Shown: positions 33,875 to 44,456, counted from the stretch's first letter. The stretch: DNA of 64,000 nucleotides from DYJB01 sp963777165 (GCA_963777165.1 CAVZPO010000023.1:558001-622000), one strand, 5' to 3'. Numbers and translations are program-made. The notes: generated by a model from the letters alone, not told the origin.

Positions 33875-34531
33875 TCAGGCAGTGATGATCCCCTTCTGAA
33901 ATGCGTACTTCACGAGTTCGGTTCGATCGTGCAGATCGAGCTTCTGCATCAGATGCAGGCGGTGGGTCTTGACCGTCTTGATGCTCAGCTTCAACATCTC
34001 GGCAATCTGGCGATTGGTGAAGCCCTCGGCTACCAGCTGCAGGACCTCGCGCTCGCGGATGGTCAGGTCGTCATACGGATCATGCGTCCGCTCGGCCTCC
34101 AGGCTGTTTAAGTACATGCTGGTAAGCGTCCTGGTCATCAAGGGCGAGAAGAACGGCTCCCCGCGTGCCACTTGCCGGATGGCGAGCACCAGTTCGCGTC
34201 CGGCGGAGTCTTTGAGGACGTAACCCGAGGCACCTGCGGCCAGCACCTGCGCCAGGTATTCATCGTTTTGATGCATGGTCAAGATCAGCACGCGTGACTC
34301 CGGCACCTCGCGGCGAATGTGCTTTGTCGCTTCCAGACCGCTGAGCAATGGCATGCCGATGTCCATGATGACGATGTCCGGTCGCAACGCCCGCGCCTGC
34401 TCCAACGCCTGGCGCCCGTTCTCCGCCTCTCCTACGACTTGAAGGTCGGTCTCGTCGCTCAAGAGCGCGCGGATGCCATCGCGCAGGATGGCGTGATCGT
34501 CGGCCAACAAGATGCGGATCGGCCTAGCCAC
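33875..34531 (-). CDS. NarL/FixJ-family response regulator
   Basis: A 218-residue regulator. Receiver domain with DD at 11-12, phosphorylated Asp57 (IVIMDIGMP) and Lys106 region; LuxR-type helix-turn-helix at about 150-210 (LTIREREVLQLVAEGFTNRQIAEMLKLS). It overlaps the histidine kinase gene by 8 bases; the pair is one two-component system. Targets are not evident. Confidence 0.93.
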   Translation of the reverse strand: MARPIRILLADDHAILRDGIRALLSDETDLQVVGEAENGRQALEQARALRPDIVIMDIGMPLLSGLEATKHIRREVPESRVLILTMHQNDEYLAQVLAAGASGYVLKDSAGRELVLAIRQVARGEPFFSPLMTRTLTSMYLNSLEAERTHDPYDDLTIREREVLQLVAEGFTNRQIAEMLKLSIKTVKTHRLHLMQKLDLHDRTELVKYAFQKGIITA

Positions 34532-35585
34532 GCGGCCCCTCGAGGGCTTGCAGGGGAATGGCTACGCGCACGCGTGTCCCTTCGCCGGGTGTTGACTCTA
34601 CGCTGGCCACCCCGCCCAGCGCCGCCGCCCGCTCGCGGATTCCGAACAAGCCCATGTGCTGCCGCCCGTCCGGCGGCGGCGGCAGCACGGCGTCGAACCC
34701 GACGCCGTCGTCATCCACTTCGAGCTCCAGGTCCTCGCGGCACGCGAGTCGGATGCGCACCTGGCCGGCGTCGGCATGGTTGAGGACGTTGCTGATCGCC
34801 TCCTGGGCGATCCGGAACACGGCCGTCTCGACCGACGCGGGCAATCGCGGCAGGTTGGCATCCGCCTCGACCGTAACGTCGATCCCCTCCGGCTCGAGCC
34901 GGTCCGAGGCATACCATCGGATCGCCGGAGCCAGCCCCAGATCATCGAGCACCAGGGGGCGCAAATCGGCCACGACGGCGCGCAGGTCATCCAGAGCACG
35001 CCGGGTCAGCCCTCGTGCGGCCCGAAGGCGATCCTTCAAGTGCGGCAGGTCGTCCGGGATGGCCGAGTCAATTCGCTCCAGAGCGATCAGCAGGCTGGCC
35101 AGCGACTGGCTGGTCTCATCGTGCAGCTCACCGGCGATGCGCTTGCGTTCCTCTTCCTGGGCTGAGATGACCTCCAGCGACAGCGCACGCAGGCTCCGCC
35201 GATTCGCCTCGATCGTCGCCGCATGCACGGCCAGCCGGTCGAGCATCGTGTTCAGCGCCAGAGTCAGTCGGTCAAGATCCGGGTCGTTGCCCGGAATCAC
35301 CGGCAGGGGAGCACCCGAGAGATCATCGTGGATCCGGCCGACGGCCCGGGTGAGCTCCGAAAGCGGGCGCAGAGTCCGGCGCAGCACGATGTAGTTGATC
35401 AGCAGGCTGAGCGCCACCCCCAGCGCGGCGAAACCCAATACCAGGCCGAGCGTCGACTCATCGGGCAGCGATTTGGTCACCAGGGTCCCGGCGACGGCGC
35501 CCAGCAGCACCACCACGGCATTTGCCGCCAGGATGCGGGTGAGCAGCGGAGGGCGCCAAGCGCGAATTGGTTTTGGCTCAGACAC
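34524..35585 (-). CDS. NarX/DesK-type membrane histidine kinase
   Basis: A 353-residue sensor kinase with two membrane helices (about residues 15-38 and 45-68) and almost no extracytoplasmic loop. A HAMP-like linker follows, then the HisKA_3 box ELHDETSQSL with His155, and a HATPase_c domain (NVLNHADAGQVRIRL, VDDDGVGFD, GLFGIRERAAALGG). The GTG at 35585 has GGGGGAGG upstream; longer starts read through a low-similarity region. With such a short loop it probably senses a membrane or cytoplasmic signal. Confidence 0.88.
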   Translation of the reverse strand: MSEPKPIRAWRPPLLTRILAANAVVVLLGAVAGTLVTKSLPDESTLGLVLGFAALGVALSLLINYIVLRRTLRPLSELTRAVGRIHDDLSGAPLPVIPGNDPDLDRLTLALNTMLDRLAVHAATIEANRRSLRALSLEVISAQEEERKRIAGELHDETSQSLASLLIALERIDSAIPDDLPHLKDRLRAARGLTRRALDDLRAVVADLRPLVLDDLGLAPAIRWYASDRLEPEGIDVTVEADANLPRLPASVETAVFRIAQEAISNVLNHADAGQVRIRLACREDLELEVDDDGVGFDAVLPPPPDGRQHMGLFGIRERAAALGGVASVESTPGEGTRVRVAIPLQALEGPRG

Positions 35586-35799
35586 CGGCGCGCCTCCCCC
35601 ACTGCGGAACCGATGCTCCCGCGGGCACCGCGCTGCGTTTCGGGCCGTATGGGACTTGGCGGTCGTCGCCCCGAAGACTGGCAGAAGGTGCAGGCCCCAC
35701 CCTGGCATGCACCGTTGCTCATGCTCGACCTTATGGATCCCCACTCGGACCACAACGGCACCGACGGCTCAAAGCATGCGGGCAAACTGGCGGACTCGT

Positions 35800-37314
35800 T
35801 CATAGACCCGCCGTCAGCTCGTAGACGAAGAGACCTGATCCGGAGTACACGAGCTCGACCCCTGCGCCCAGATGCGCATCGAACTCTGCCGGATAGAGCC
35901 CCACGCGCTCTGTGACCACGACGTACCGAGCGCCGTAGCTCTGGGCCAGGTCGCGGACTACCTCCAGTTCTTGACCGGCAGGCAGAGTCATCGCCGGCTG
36001 GCCGCTGGCCAGGTTCACACTGTGAGCCTGGGTCGCAAGGACAGGCTCGTCGGGACTGGCATGTGCAGCCAGCCAACTGGCTGCCTCGCCGAAGGTGGCC
36101 GAGTTCCTGCGGCTATCTTCGATCGCACGGGGCCAAGCAACCACGGATTGAATGAGAATCAATGCCGCAGTCGCGGCGGCCAGCCCGAAGCCCAATGTCC
36201 TCCTACGGCTCGTCACGCGTGCGATCACCAAGGCCGCACCCAGCGCCAACCAGGGGAGGGTCGCGCCCGCCGAGTGGTAGAACAACCCGGCCAGGGACGG
36301 CACGCTGAAGACGATGGCGCTGGCCAGGGCGAGCAAGACACCGTAGGCGATGCCCATCTGCATCACGGGACGCTTCGCTGCCGCCAGACCGAGCCACCCG
36401 AACGCGCCGAAAGGAAACGAGATCAACGCCCACACCCCGAGGTTGTGCACCAATGCCTGCCATCGAAGCCCGGCGATGAAACCCGGCCCCCGCTCCAGGA
36501 GCGCGCGCAGCGTCGGCGGGTCGTTCCAGTTGAACATCTGCACGTAGTCCTGAAGCGCGGCGGCCGTCATCGGCGAGACCGGCTGCAGAACGCCGAACGC
36601 GTGCAGGTTGCGAATCCACCAGGCCCCCATCGGTACGGCACAACCGGCTGCGAGCGCTGCCAGCATCAACAGCCCCTGACGGGTCAGCCGGAGATTGGCG
36701 ACGAAGAACACAGCAGTCAACGACGGAATGAGCATCCCGTCCGAGCGCGTCAGATACGCCAGCCCGCCGAGCAGGCCGGCGGCCAGGCTGAGCCCCACCG
36801 ATCGTCGCTCGGCTGCCAGCCCGCCCACCAGCAGCGCGCCCGCGCCGAGGAGCGCAAAGGGCGCCGCGCTGTCGGTGCTGGCCGCCTGGTAGACCGGAAG
36901 CGCTCCGGCCACAAGCAGGAGCGCCGCGCCCAGGGCGATCCGCCGATCGCCCGGATGCACCGTGCGGCCGAGCACGTACGTCAGGGGGACGAGCAGCGCT
37001 GCGCACAACGTCCCGGGGACCTGCGCCACGAGCAGCGAGTCACCGAAGGCCTTGATCCAGGGAGCCATGAGCAGCGTCGCCATCGGCATCCAGTACTCAT
37101 GGCTTGGGTGGGTGACGGAGGGGAACGTGAACTGGTAGGACCACAAGACATCGGAAACCAGGCCGCGCCCGGCGGCCAGGCTGCGGGCGGTCTGCAGGTA
37201 GAATGCCGGATCGTCAAGCGGCGGGAACGCGATGTGCGCGGCCAACGCCAGGCGGATTGCCCAGGCGATGGCCAACAACCCGAGTGCGATCCACACATCG
37301 AGTCCTCGTCTCAC
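35800..37314 (-). CDS. GT39-like polytopic glycosyltransferase
   Basis: About 504 residues with some 11-12 membrane helices and a soluble C-terminal domain. The first loop has LDDPAFYLQTARSLAAGRG, the acidic motif region typical of ArnT/PMT-fold sugar transferases that use polyprenyl-phosphate sugars. The GTG at 37314 is preferred because GGAGG lies 10 bases upstream and the first helix follows at once; an ATG at 37437 adds 41 polar residues and overlaps the neighbouring gene. Acceptor and donor are unknown. Confidence 0.72.
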   Translation of the reverse strand: MRRGLDVWIALGLLAIAWAIRLALAAHIAFPPLDDPAFYLQTARSLAAGRGLVSDVLWSYQFTFPSVTHPSHEYWMPMATLLMAPWIKAFGDSLLVAQVPGTLCAALLVPLTYVLGRTVHPGDRRIALGAALLLVAGALPVYQAASTDSAAPFALLGAGALLVGGLAAERRSVGLSLAAGLLGGLAYLTRSDGMLIPSLTAVFFVANLRLTRQGLLMLAALAAGCAVPMGAWWIRNLHAFGVLQPVSPMTAAALQDYVQMFNWNDPPTLRALLERGPGFIAGLRWQALVHNLGVWALISFPFGAFGWLGLAAAKRPVMQMGIAYGVLLALASAIVFSVPSLAGLFYHSAGATLPWLALGAALVIARVTSRRRTLGFGLAAATAALILIQSVVAWPRAIEDSRRNSATFGEAASWLAAHASPDEPVLATQAHSVNLASGQPAMTLPAGQELEVVRDLAQSYGARYVVVTERVGLYPAEFDAHLGAGVELVYSGSGLFVYELTAGL

Positions 37315-37402
37315 CGTTCCTACGCCTCCCTCAACAAGGATGACTCCGGCCTTCGCTCCGCCGTTCCACTCTACGCGCTCACGGCGCGCTTCGGGGGTCA
37401 CC

Positions 37403-38879
37403 TCAGCGGGTGCGCTCGAGGATGACCGCCGTGCCATCGGCGAAGGTCTCCGTCCAGAGCGGATCCTGGCGGAGCTGGCGAACCAGCCGCGAGTCCGGCG
37501 GCAGGATCACCCAGTCCACGTCGTAGCGCGCCAGCACCTGTTCCCATCCATCCCCCAGCGTGATGACCGTCTCGTACTGCCGCGTGAGCGCCTCACCGTA
37601 GAAATCGGTCTGCCCATCGATGAAGACCGTCACCGCGGGCCAGCCTCGAAACAGCAGGTAGCCTCCCCACGGGAAGTAGTTGAACACATGTCGGCCGGGA
37701 GGGTTCGCCAAGGCCCAGTCGACGGCCTGAACGGGAAAGACGCGCGACGAGAGCGTGTTGCCCCCTGGAGCCGGCGTCAGCCGCACACCTGCGGCCAACA
37801 GGGCGGCCGCGCCCAGCATCGCAGCCGCCGGCCACAGCCTGCTCCGCAAGCCGGACTCGAGGCCGTGGAGCCGCGCCTCACGCTTCAGCCACGAACTCAC
37901 CGGCCACCGACCCGGGCAGCGCAGCCGCCAGCGATTCGGCCAGGATCGGTACGGCGAGCATCGCGTAGACCGGGACGTGGCGAACGCTGTACAACCCCAG
38001 GCCGGTCCATCCGATCAGCAGGAGGATCGAGCGCGGCTCGGTCTGCCTGCGGCCGAGCGCCAGAAGGACCGGGGAAATGAGGATCATCCCCAGGAAGGGC
38101 CACGTGCTCACGTCATGGAAGTTGGGGGACAGATACTCGGCCGTGTGACCGACCAGGTAGGCGTTCCCAATGTAACCGACCGAAGTGGCCCACAGGCGAA
38201 GGCCAACGGGGTTCACCAAAGTCGCCGCCAGCGAAAGCGCCAGAGCCAACCCGAGCCGGCGCCCATGAGCGGCGTTCGCCTCGTCCGGTCCCGACCTCCA
38301 CCTGTGCCAGGCCCAGTCCGCGGCGTATGCGAGCCATACGACAAACCCGAAGACAAACGCTCCATGCAGGTTCGCCCACAGAAGCATGATCAGCGGCTGG
38401 CGCCACCATGCCAGCGGCTCGCCGCGTGCCGACCGCTCCAGGCCATCGGTCCAGGCTACGACCAGGAGCAGCGTGAACAGGTGCGGCCTGGCGAGCCAGT
38501 GCAGGCTGGATGCGGATGCGGCAATCAATGCCAGCAGCAGCGTCGCCAATCCGAGCTTGCTGCGTCGGGCGCCTGAGCGGTAGGTCCACGACAAGGTCAG
38601 GCCAAGCACAACGGCACATAGCAGGACGACGCCATCCAGCCCGAGGATCCTGTACGCAAGCGCAAAGGCAACTTGTGCCAGCCACTCGTGCGGCGTCAGT
38701 TCCTCGCCGGACATGGTATGGGAGAAGATGTCCGTCGTGGGGACTCGACCGGTCTGCAGGATGTGCTCACCGATGGTCAGGTGACGTCCCAGGTCGCCGT
38801 CGACGTTGAGCAGCCTCGGCCCGAGCGCCATGACCAACAGGAAGATGGCTACGAACAGCACATCCTCCAGGCGCGGCAC
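37403..38879 (-). CDS. Polytopic membrane protein, split by a probable frameshift
   Basis: Two overlapping frames probably form one protein of about 490 residues. The first (37878-38879) has about 9 membrane helices after MPRLEDVLFVAIFLLVMALG, with a GDLGRHLTIGEHIL segment in the first loop and the motif TPHEWLAQVAFALAYRI. The second (37403-37900) has one more helix and a soluble end with FNYFPWGGYLLFRGW, VFIDGQTDFYGEALTRQY and VDWVILPPDSRLV. Homologues I recall have both parts in one chain; one extra base near 37890 would explain the split. A real two-gene arrangement with GTGA coupling at 37900 is the alternative. Glycan-related function is likely but unproven. Confidence 0.65.
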
Positions 38880-39180
38880 CAGGAAGGCCCCGATCCCGCG
38901 CGGCCCATCCGCCGGGGACTCCGGAACCCTGCTGCGCTGCCGACGCCTTGTTGCCTCGGACCGTACTCACGTTCTCATTGTCCCGACTTCACCCAAGAGC
39001 CTGGATCTCCAATCTCCCGCGAGCCAGAATCAGTGTGACGCAGTCTGCCAGTCCGTCCCTGGGCTCCCCACAGACGGCGCTCTTCGCAGGATGGGATTCT
39101 AGGCCACCCGAAAGGATTCGCCACCTCCGCTCGACTGCCTGCATCGGGGCGCCTTCAGCGCCTGCAGAACGGAGCAGGTC
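38880..39180. other. Divergent intergenic region without a recognised gene
   Basis: About 300 bases between the membrane-protein gene and the DegV gene. No conserved frame or RNA is seen; the only signal is the TATAAT at its right edge. Confidence 0.6.
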
Positions 39181-39186
39181 TATAAT
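39181..39186 (+). promoter_or_regulatory. Candidate -10 element of the DegV gene
   Basis: A perfect TATAAT 52 bases before the GTG at 39238. A fair -35 hexamer at 16-18 bases is missing. Confidence 0.45.
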
Positions 39187-39237
39187 CGGGTCGCCGGTGT
39201 CGGCCAGGGATCCCGATCCCGTCTGAAGGAGCAGTGC

Positions 39238-40104
39238 GTGACCAGAGTCGCCATCGTAACCGACAGCGTCGTCAGTATCCCCGAACAACTCCTCACGTCG
39301 CTCAACATCCGCTGGGTGGCCTACTATATCCACCGCGGGGCCGAGGTTCTCCGGGACCTGCTCACCATCCAGCGCGAGGAATTCTTCCGATGGCTCCCCA
39401 CAGCCAAGGAGCTGCCGACGACCGCAAGTCCGGGGCCGGGTGACTACCTCCAGGCGTACGAGGAGCTGGCTCGGGAGGGCGTGCGGGAGATCGCCAGCAT
39501 CCACATGTCGGCCGCCGGGAGCGGAGCTTACCAGGCAGCGCGAACCGCCCAGTCGATGGCCGCCGAACAAATGCCGGGCGTTCAGATCGAGGTCATTGAT
39601 ACGCGCAACGTCTCCATGTGTCACGGGTGGATGGCGATCGAGGCGGCGCGGCTGGCGCAGGCCGGCGGGCCGCTGGCCGACGTCGTGGCTTTGGTGCGTC
39701 GCATGATCCCGATCACGCACATGATCCAGACCGCCGACACACTCAAGTACCTCTACATGGGGGGCAGGATCGGCGCGGCCAAGCGGCTGGTCGGCGCCCT
39801 GCTCGACATCAAGCCTCTGATCGGTATGCAGGAAGGGACGATTGTCCCTCTGGGGGTGGCGCGCAGTCGTTCCAAGGCGTACCAGGCGATCGCCGACCTG
39901 GTCGAGAAGGCGGTGGGGACCGCTGGCAAAGTGAAGATCGCCTACGTCCACGCTGCCGCGGCCGAAGAAGCCGAGCGGCTGAGGGGATTGGTTGAATCGC
40001 GCGTGCGGGCGGTCGAATCCATCATCGCCGAGCTCTCTCCGGCCCTCGGCGTCCACTCTGGCCCGGGCACAGCCGGCGTGTGTTTCTTCCCGGTCTCCGA
40101 GTAA
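39238..40104 (+). CDS. DegV-family fatty acid-binding protein
   Basis: A 288-residue two-domain protein. TRVAIVTDSVVSIPEQLL at the N-terminus, SIHMSAAGSGAYQAARTA, IEVIDTRNVSMCHGWMAIEAARLA and KYLYMGGRIGAAKRLVGALLDIKPLI follow the DegV/FakB pattern for holding a fatty acid in its carboxylate-binding pocket. In firmicutes FakB presents fatty acids to the kinase FakA; no FakA gene is in view. The GTG start has AAGGAG nine bases upstream. Confidence 0.92.
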   Translation: MTRVAIVTDSVVSIPEQLLTSLNIRWVAYYIHRGAEVLRDLLTIQREEFFRWLPTAKELPTTASPGPGDYLQAYEELAREGVREIASIHMSAAGSGAYQAARTAQSMAAEQMPGVQIEVIDTRNVSMCHGWMAIEAARLAQAGGPLADVVALVRRMIPITHMIQTADTLKYLYMGGRIGAAKRLVGALLDIKPLIGMQEGTIVPLGVARSRSKAYQAIADLVEKAVGTAGKVKIAYVHAAAAEEAERLRGLVESRVRAVESIIAELSPALGVHSGPGTAGVCFFPVSE

Positions 40105-40369
40105 CCTGATTCACCCGCGGCGGCGGAAGGCGGGCTGGCTCACGCCGGCCTGCCGTTTCCCCTCGGGCGGATCTTTGTCTTCGTCCCGGTCTTGGTCCGC
40201 CTGGCTTTCAACCTGAGCGAGCGTCAACTCCGCCCCTGCGCTTGGCAAGCTCCTTGCATCAGCGGGTGTGCAGGCGGGCACTGGTTCCCCGCCTGACTTC
40301 AACGTTCCCAGGCAGGGCTCCCAAGCATGGCCACGCAGACACTCCGCGCCACCCGCCCCACCCCATCGA

Positions 40370-41899
40370 ATGCGATGCCGTCCGCGGCGGAGAAACTCCG
40401 TACGCCCTCTGCTTCTGATCACAGCCATCGGAGCCGTCGCATTGGCAGTTCCTCTAGCGGCTTCCGGAGCACTGTACGGCTCCTTCGCGCTCTCCGAAAG
40501 GATTGCGCCCGGCGTGGCCGTCGCCGGATTGTCCGTGGGCGAACTGACGGTCGAACAGGCGGCGAAGGCGCTCGACGACCTGTGGAATCGACAGCTCACC
40601 CTGCAGGTTGTCGATCCTCCCAGCGGCGCGGCATGGACGATGACGCCCGGTGAGCTTGGGCTGTCCGTCGACGCACTGCAAACGGCACAGCGCGCCTTTG
40701 CCGTCGGGCGCGAGCAACGGCTACTCCAGGCGATCCAGCAAGCTGCGACCAGCCTGCGGGAGGGCGTCAACCTCGATCCGGTGGTCGCCGTCGATCTCGC
40801 CACCGCGCAGCGCCGCCTTGAGTCGCTGGCCGAGGTGGCTGGGACACCAGCACAGGATGCCCGATTGGAGATCATCTCCGGCGTCGTCCAGGTCTTTCCT
40901 GCCCGCGAAGGGCGGGACCTGAACGTCGACGCCACGCTCGAGCTGATCGCCGCCGATCCCACCGCTCTCCTCGTGGACTATGGGTTCGTCCCCTTGATCT
41001 TCACGCCGCGGCCGGCATCGATCGCCGAGGTGCGCGCAGCCGCGGCCGAAGCCGAGCGGCTGCTGGCCGCGCCCGCTACTTTGCTCGTCTACGATCCCGT
41101 GACCAACGAGACGTTGACCTGGACGCCGGACCGGTCCACCGTGGGCGAATGGATCTCCGTCGGCAAGGGCGGGACTCAGGACGCGATTACGCTGGACCCG
41201 GCGCGGATCGCCGTCTCGGTGGACGCCTGGTCTGCTTCGTTGGGGGACGAGCGCCAGGTCGACGTGCCGATCGCCGCAGCTGCCCTTCAAGAGTCGGTTC
41301 TCGGCCGGCCGGCGCAGCCGGTTGTCCTGAAGTACCTGCCAACCGCCACCCTTGCCCGCGGCGGCGAGTCACTCGCCGCGATCGGCTTCCGGCATGGACT
41401 GCCGACGTGGAAGATCCAGGAGTACAACCCCACGACGAGCCCTTATGCCGGGCTGGCGGCCGGAACCGAACTCGTGCTGCCTCCGAAGGACGCCATGCTT
41501 CTGCTTCCGGTCGTCCCGGGGAAGCGGATCGTGATTAGCATCACCGAACAGCACCTGTGGACCTACGAAGCCGGCGGGTTGCGCAGCGAGCACGTGATCA
41601 GCACCGGCATCGCCCGCTCCCCCACCCTCCCCGGCCTGTTTCAAGTCCTATCCCACTACGAGAACGCCTACGCCTCGCGCTGGGACCTGTGGATGCCGAA
41701 CTTCCTGGGGATTTACGATGCGCTGCCTGGATTCACGAACGGAATCCACGGGCTGCCGCTGCTCTCCAGCGGAGTCCGGCTGTGGGGAAACGTCCTCGGT
41801 CGGCCGGCGTCCTTCGGGTGCATCATCCTCGACTTGAAGGCAGCCGAGGAGCTCTATGCCTGGGCCGAGGACGGCGTGGTGGTCGAGATCCGCCCTTAG
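40370..41899 (+). CDS. L,D-transpeptidase with peptidoglycan-binding and LysM-like regions
   Basis: About 509 residues. Membrane anchor or signal at residues 10-35 (VRPLLLITAIGAVALAVPLAASG). Two PG_binding_4/VanW-type repeats follow, then a LysM-like stretch (GGESLAAIGFRHGLPTWKIQEYNP). The C-terminal YkuD domain has IHGLPLLSSGVRLWG and the catalytic RPASFGCIILD with Cys484. It crosslinks or anchors peptidoglycan outside the membrane in relatives. ATG 40370 is preferred; a GTG at 40268 would add 34 residues. Its stop overlaps the convergent MFS gene. Confidence 0.88.
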   Translation: MRCRPRRRNSVRPLLLITAIGAVALAVPLAASGALYGSFALSERIAPGVAVAGLSVGELTVEQAAKALDDLWNRQLTLQVVDPPSGAAWTMTPGELGLSVDALQTAQRAFAVGREQRLLQAIQQAATSLREGVNLDPVVAVDLATAQRRLESLAEVAGTPAQDARLEIISGVVQVFPAREGRDLNVDATLELIAADPTALLVDYGFVPLIFTPRPASIAEVRAAAAEAERLLAAPATLLVYDPVTNETLTWTPDRSTVGEWISVGKGGTQDAITLDPARIAVSVDAWSASLGDERQVDVPIAAAALQESVLGRPAQPVVLKYLPTATLARGGESLAAIGFRHGLPTWKIQEYNPTTSPYAGLAAGTELVLPPKDAMLLLPVVPGKRIVISITEQHLWTYEAGGLRSEHVISTGIARSPTLPGLFQVLSHYENAYASRWDLWMPNFLGIYDALPGFTNGIHGLPLLSSGVRLWGNVLGRPASFGCIILDLKAAEELYAWAEDGVVVEIRP

Positions 41900-43134
41900 C
41901 CTGAGCGCGCAGCGCCCGGTTCCGCCAGAAGCGCGAACTCCCTCAAGCGGGTCGCGACCAGCACACAGACGGCCAACAACGCCGTCAGCCCGATCAACGA
42001 AGGCGTCATCGATCCGCTGACGGGGTCTTTGAGCGCGTCCATGGCCAGAATGAACGCGATTCCGGAAACCTGTCCCATCCACAACAGCAGACCATTCGAC
42101 GTCCCCTCCGGCGTCGGACGCGTAATCTCGGCGCCGTACTGGAAGCCAATCGGGCCCGAGCTGAGCAGGAAGAAGCCCAAGTCGAACGCCGCCACGAGCA
42201 GGAGCCAGTACTCCCCTGCGAACGCCACCCCCAGGACACCCGGCAGTGCCCCCACCAGGGCGACGACGATGAAAGGGACCCGGCGCCGGAAACGGTCTGA
42301 GAGCGAAGGCATGACCAGCGCCCCGACGACGCCGCCGACGATCATCAGCCCGCCGGCAATCCCCGCCTGGGTGATCGAGAAGCCGCGCGGGCGAACGATG
42401 TCCTCGATCCAGGTGGTCACGGCATTGAACAGCCCCAGCCCGATGAAGAAGATGAACAACAGAAGCAGGAAGTCGCGCTGCTTGAGCGCGTGCCGCAGGC
42501 CTTCGTAGACCTTCGAGCGTTCCTCTTCCTCCGGAGGGCACGGTGGCGTGGCCGGGCGCTCACGCGCCAGCAGCACGAAGGCGACACCCCCCACCACTGC
42601 CGCCACACCATAGATCAGCAGCATGGAACCGATGCCCACGCGCAGCGTCAGGAACGGCGTGAGGACCATGCCCAGTAGAATCCCGACGTACATGGCCAGG
42701 GATCCAAATCCGGAGGCCGTCGCCCGCTCCCCGACCGGGAACCAGCGGGCGGCCACTTTGGTCACCGCGTTCAGGATGAACGGCTGCCCGATGGCGATCC
42801 CAAGCTGCGCCACCAGCACCAGGGTGTAATCCGACGCCACCAGCCCGCGCATCAGCCCGAAGATGCCGGTCAACCCGGCCCCGATGGCCACCGCCACGCG
42901 GAAGCCGTAGGTGTCGATGACCCACGAGGCGGGGATCGAGACCACCAGGTACGCCAGCATGAAGATCATCGATAGCAGCCCGATGCTCAAATCGGACACG
43001 CCGTAGTACGCCGCCGCCGTCCCGGTGATCGGCGCGAACGTGATCCACAGCGCCTGGTTGGCCACCACCGCCAGCATGAACGCCAGCAGGACGACCCAGC
43101 GATAGCCGTACACCCGAAAACGCACTTCGCTCAT
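41896..43134 (-). CDS. Major facilitator superfamily transporter (FLVCR-like)
   Basis: A 412-residue transporter with 12 predicted helices. The N-terminal half, YRWVVLLAFMLAVVANQALWITFAPITG and YYGVSDLSIGLLSMIFMLAY and SIPASWVIDTYGFR, resembles the FLVCR/DIRC2 branch of MFS, whose eukaryotic members move heme or choline. The bacterial substrate is unknown. It ends 15 bases from an acyl-CoA dehydrogenase gene on the same strand. Confidence 0.85.
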   Translation of the reverse strand: MSEVRFRVYGYRWVVLLAFMLAVVANQALWITFAPITGTAAAYYGVSDLSIGLLSMIFMLAYLVVSIPASWVIDTYGFRVAVAIGAGLTGIFGLMRGLVASDYTLVLVAQLGIAIGQPFILNAVTKVAARWFPVGERATASGFGSLAMYVGILLGMVLTPFLTLRVGIGSMLLIYGVAAVVGGVAFVLLARERPATPPCPPEEEERSKVYEGLRHALKQRDFLLLLFIFFIGLGLFNAVTTWIEDIVRPRGFSITQAGIAGGLMIVGGVVGALVMPSLSDRFRRRVPFIVVALVGALPGVLGVAFAGEYWLLLVAAFDLGFFLLSSGPIGFQYGAEITRPTPEGTSNGLLLWMGQVSGIAFILAMDALKDPVSGSMTPSLIGLTALLAVCVLVATRLREFALLAEPGAARSG

Positions 43135-43148
43135 TGCCGCCTCCGTCT

Positions 43149-44383
43149 CTACTCGTATACCTTCTCGGCTTCGAGTTCCCCATCCGGTGCGTCGGCCTCG
43201 ACGTCCCGGCCCAAGGGCGCTGCACCCAGCTCGCGGTAGTACTCGTGCTGGATCACCAGGTCCATGATCTCGTTCGTGCCGGTCCAGATCAGCGCCAGCC
43301 GTGCGTCCCGAAGGAGCCGTTCGATCGGGTAGACGCTGGTGTAACCGATGCCGCCCATGATCTGCATCGCATGGTTGACGATCGACCAGGCCGCCTCCGT
43401 GCCGACCTTCTTGGCTTCGGAGACCAGCCGCCGAACGCGCGCCGGCTCATCGCCGCGGTCGGCGGCCACCGCCGCGGCGTGGACCAGGCTGGAGGCCGAA
43501 TCGAGGAGCGTGATGCACTCGGCGACCTTGAAGCTCACCCCTTCGAAGGTGCGTATCTTCTGCCCGAAGGCCTTGCGCCGATCGCTGTAGCGTGCCGCCA
43601 CTTCCAGCGCGGCGCGCGCCATCCCCAGCGCGCCGGCGGCACTGGTCATCCGCTCGGGGATCATCATCTGATAGAAGATCTCGGCCGCGCCGTGCTCCTT
43701 CCCCACCAGGTTCTCCGCCGGCACCCGCGCCTCCCGGAAGGTCACTCGCCCCGTCCCGCCACCGCGCGTGCCGAGCAGCCCGTAGACGTGCTGGACCTCG
43801 ACGCCCGGCCCGCGTTCGACGACGAACATGCTGATCGAGGCGTGCGGATCTCCCGTCGGACGTGTACGCGCGTAGACCAGGAAATAGTCGGCGCCCTCCG
43901 CCCCGACAATGAATCGCTTTTGGCCCTGGAGGAAGTAGGCATCCCCTCGGCGTTCGGCCAGCGTCGTCGTCCCGAAGAAGTCGGAGCCGCCGCGTGGCTC
44001 GGTCAGGGCTTCGGCAACGGTCAGTTTCCCTCCAGCACCGGTCGCAGCCAGCGCGCCTGCTGCTCCGCCGAGCCGAAGCAAGCCAGCGCCTCTCCGACGA
44101 TGCTCGGCAGACTGTAGAGGCACGCCAGCGACGTTCCCAGGACCCCAACCTCTTCCAGCGCCACGATCTCTTCCTGCCACCCCAGGCCCCGTCCGCCGAA
44201 CTCGGGGGAGAATTGCAAGCCGAGCAGCCGGCGGGCAGCGGCCTTCTCGAGAAAGACGCGCGGGTAGGTCACGCGGCCGGCATCCATGTCCAGGATCAAC
44301 TGGCGCGGGACATCCTCCTGGACGAAGCGGCGTGTTTCGTCCCGCAGGGCACGCTGTCCCTCCGAGAGCAACACCTCGATCAT
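43149..44383 (-). CDS. Acyl-CoA dehydrogenase, one frameshift
   Basis: An FAD enzyme oxidising acyl-CoA to enoyl-CoA. The N-terminal part (44021-44383) reads MIEVLLSEGQRALRDETRRF and ends RPVLEGN; restoring one lost base near 44027 gives RPVLEG-KLTVAEALTEPRGGSDF and continues to 43149, about 411 residues, the family length. Further motifs: RKAFGQKIRTFEGVSFKVAE and MQIMGGIGYTSVYPIERLLRDAR. Where many family members have the catalytic Glu (YEGTNE) this one has WTGTNEI, so the base is either placed elsewhere, as in isovaleryl-type enzymes, or missing. Confidence 0.85.
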
Positions 44384-44434
44384 CTCTTGCCTCCTGCGGA
44401 GCCCGCCGCGTGATCCGGCAGCTTGGAATCACAA

Positions 44435-44456
44435 GCCCGGCCAGCCTTGGCCGGGC
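44435..44456. terminator. Perfect hairpin between the kinase and acyl-CoA dehydrogenase genes
   Basis: A 9-bp stem (GCCCGGCCA / TGGCCGGGC) with a GCCT loop. It lies 180 bases downstream of the minus-strand kinase gene and 50 bases upstream of the next gene. No clear T-run; termination is plausible only. Confidence 0.45.
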
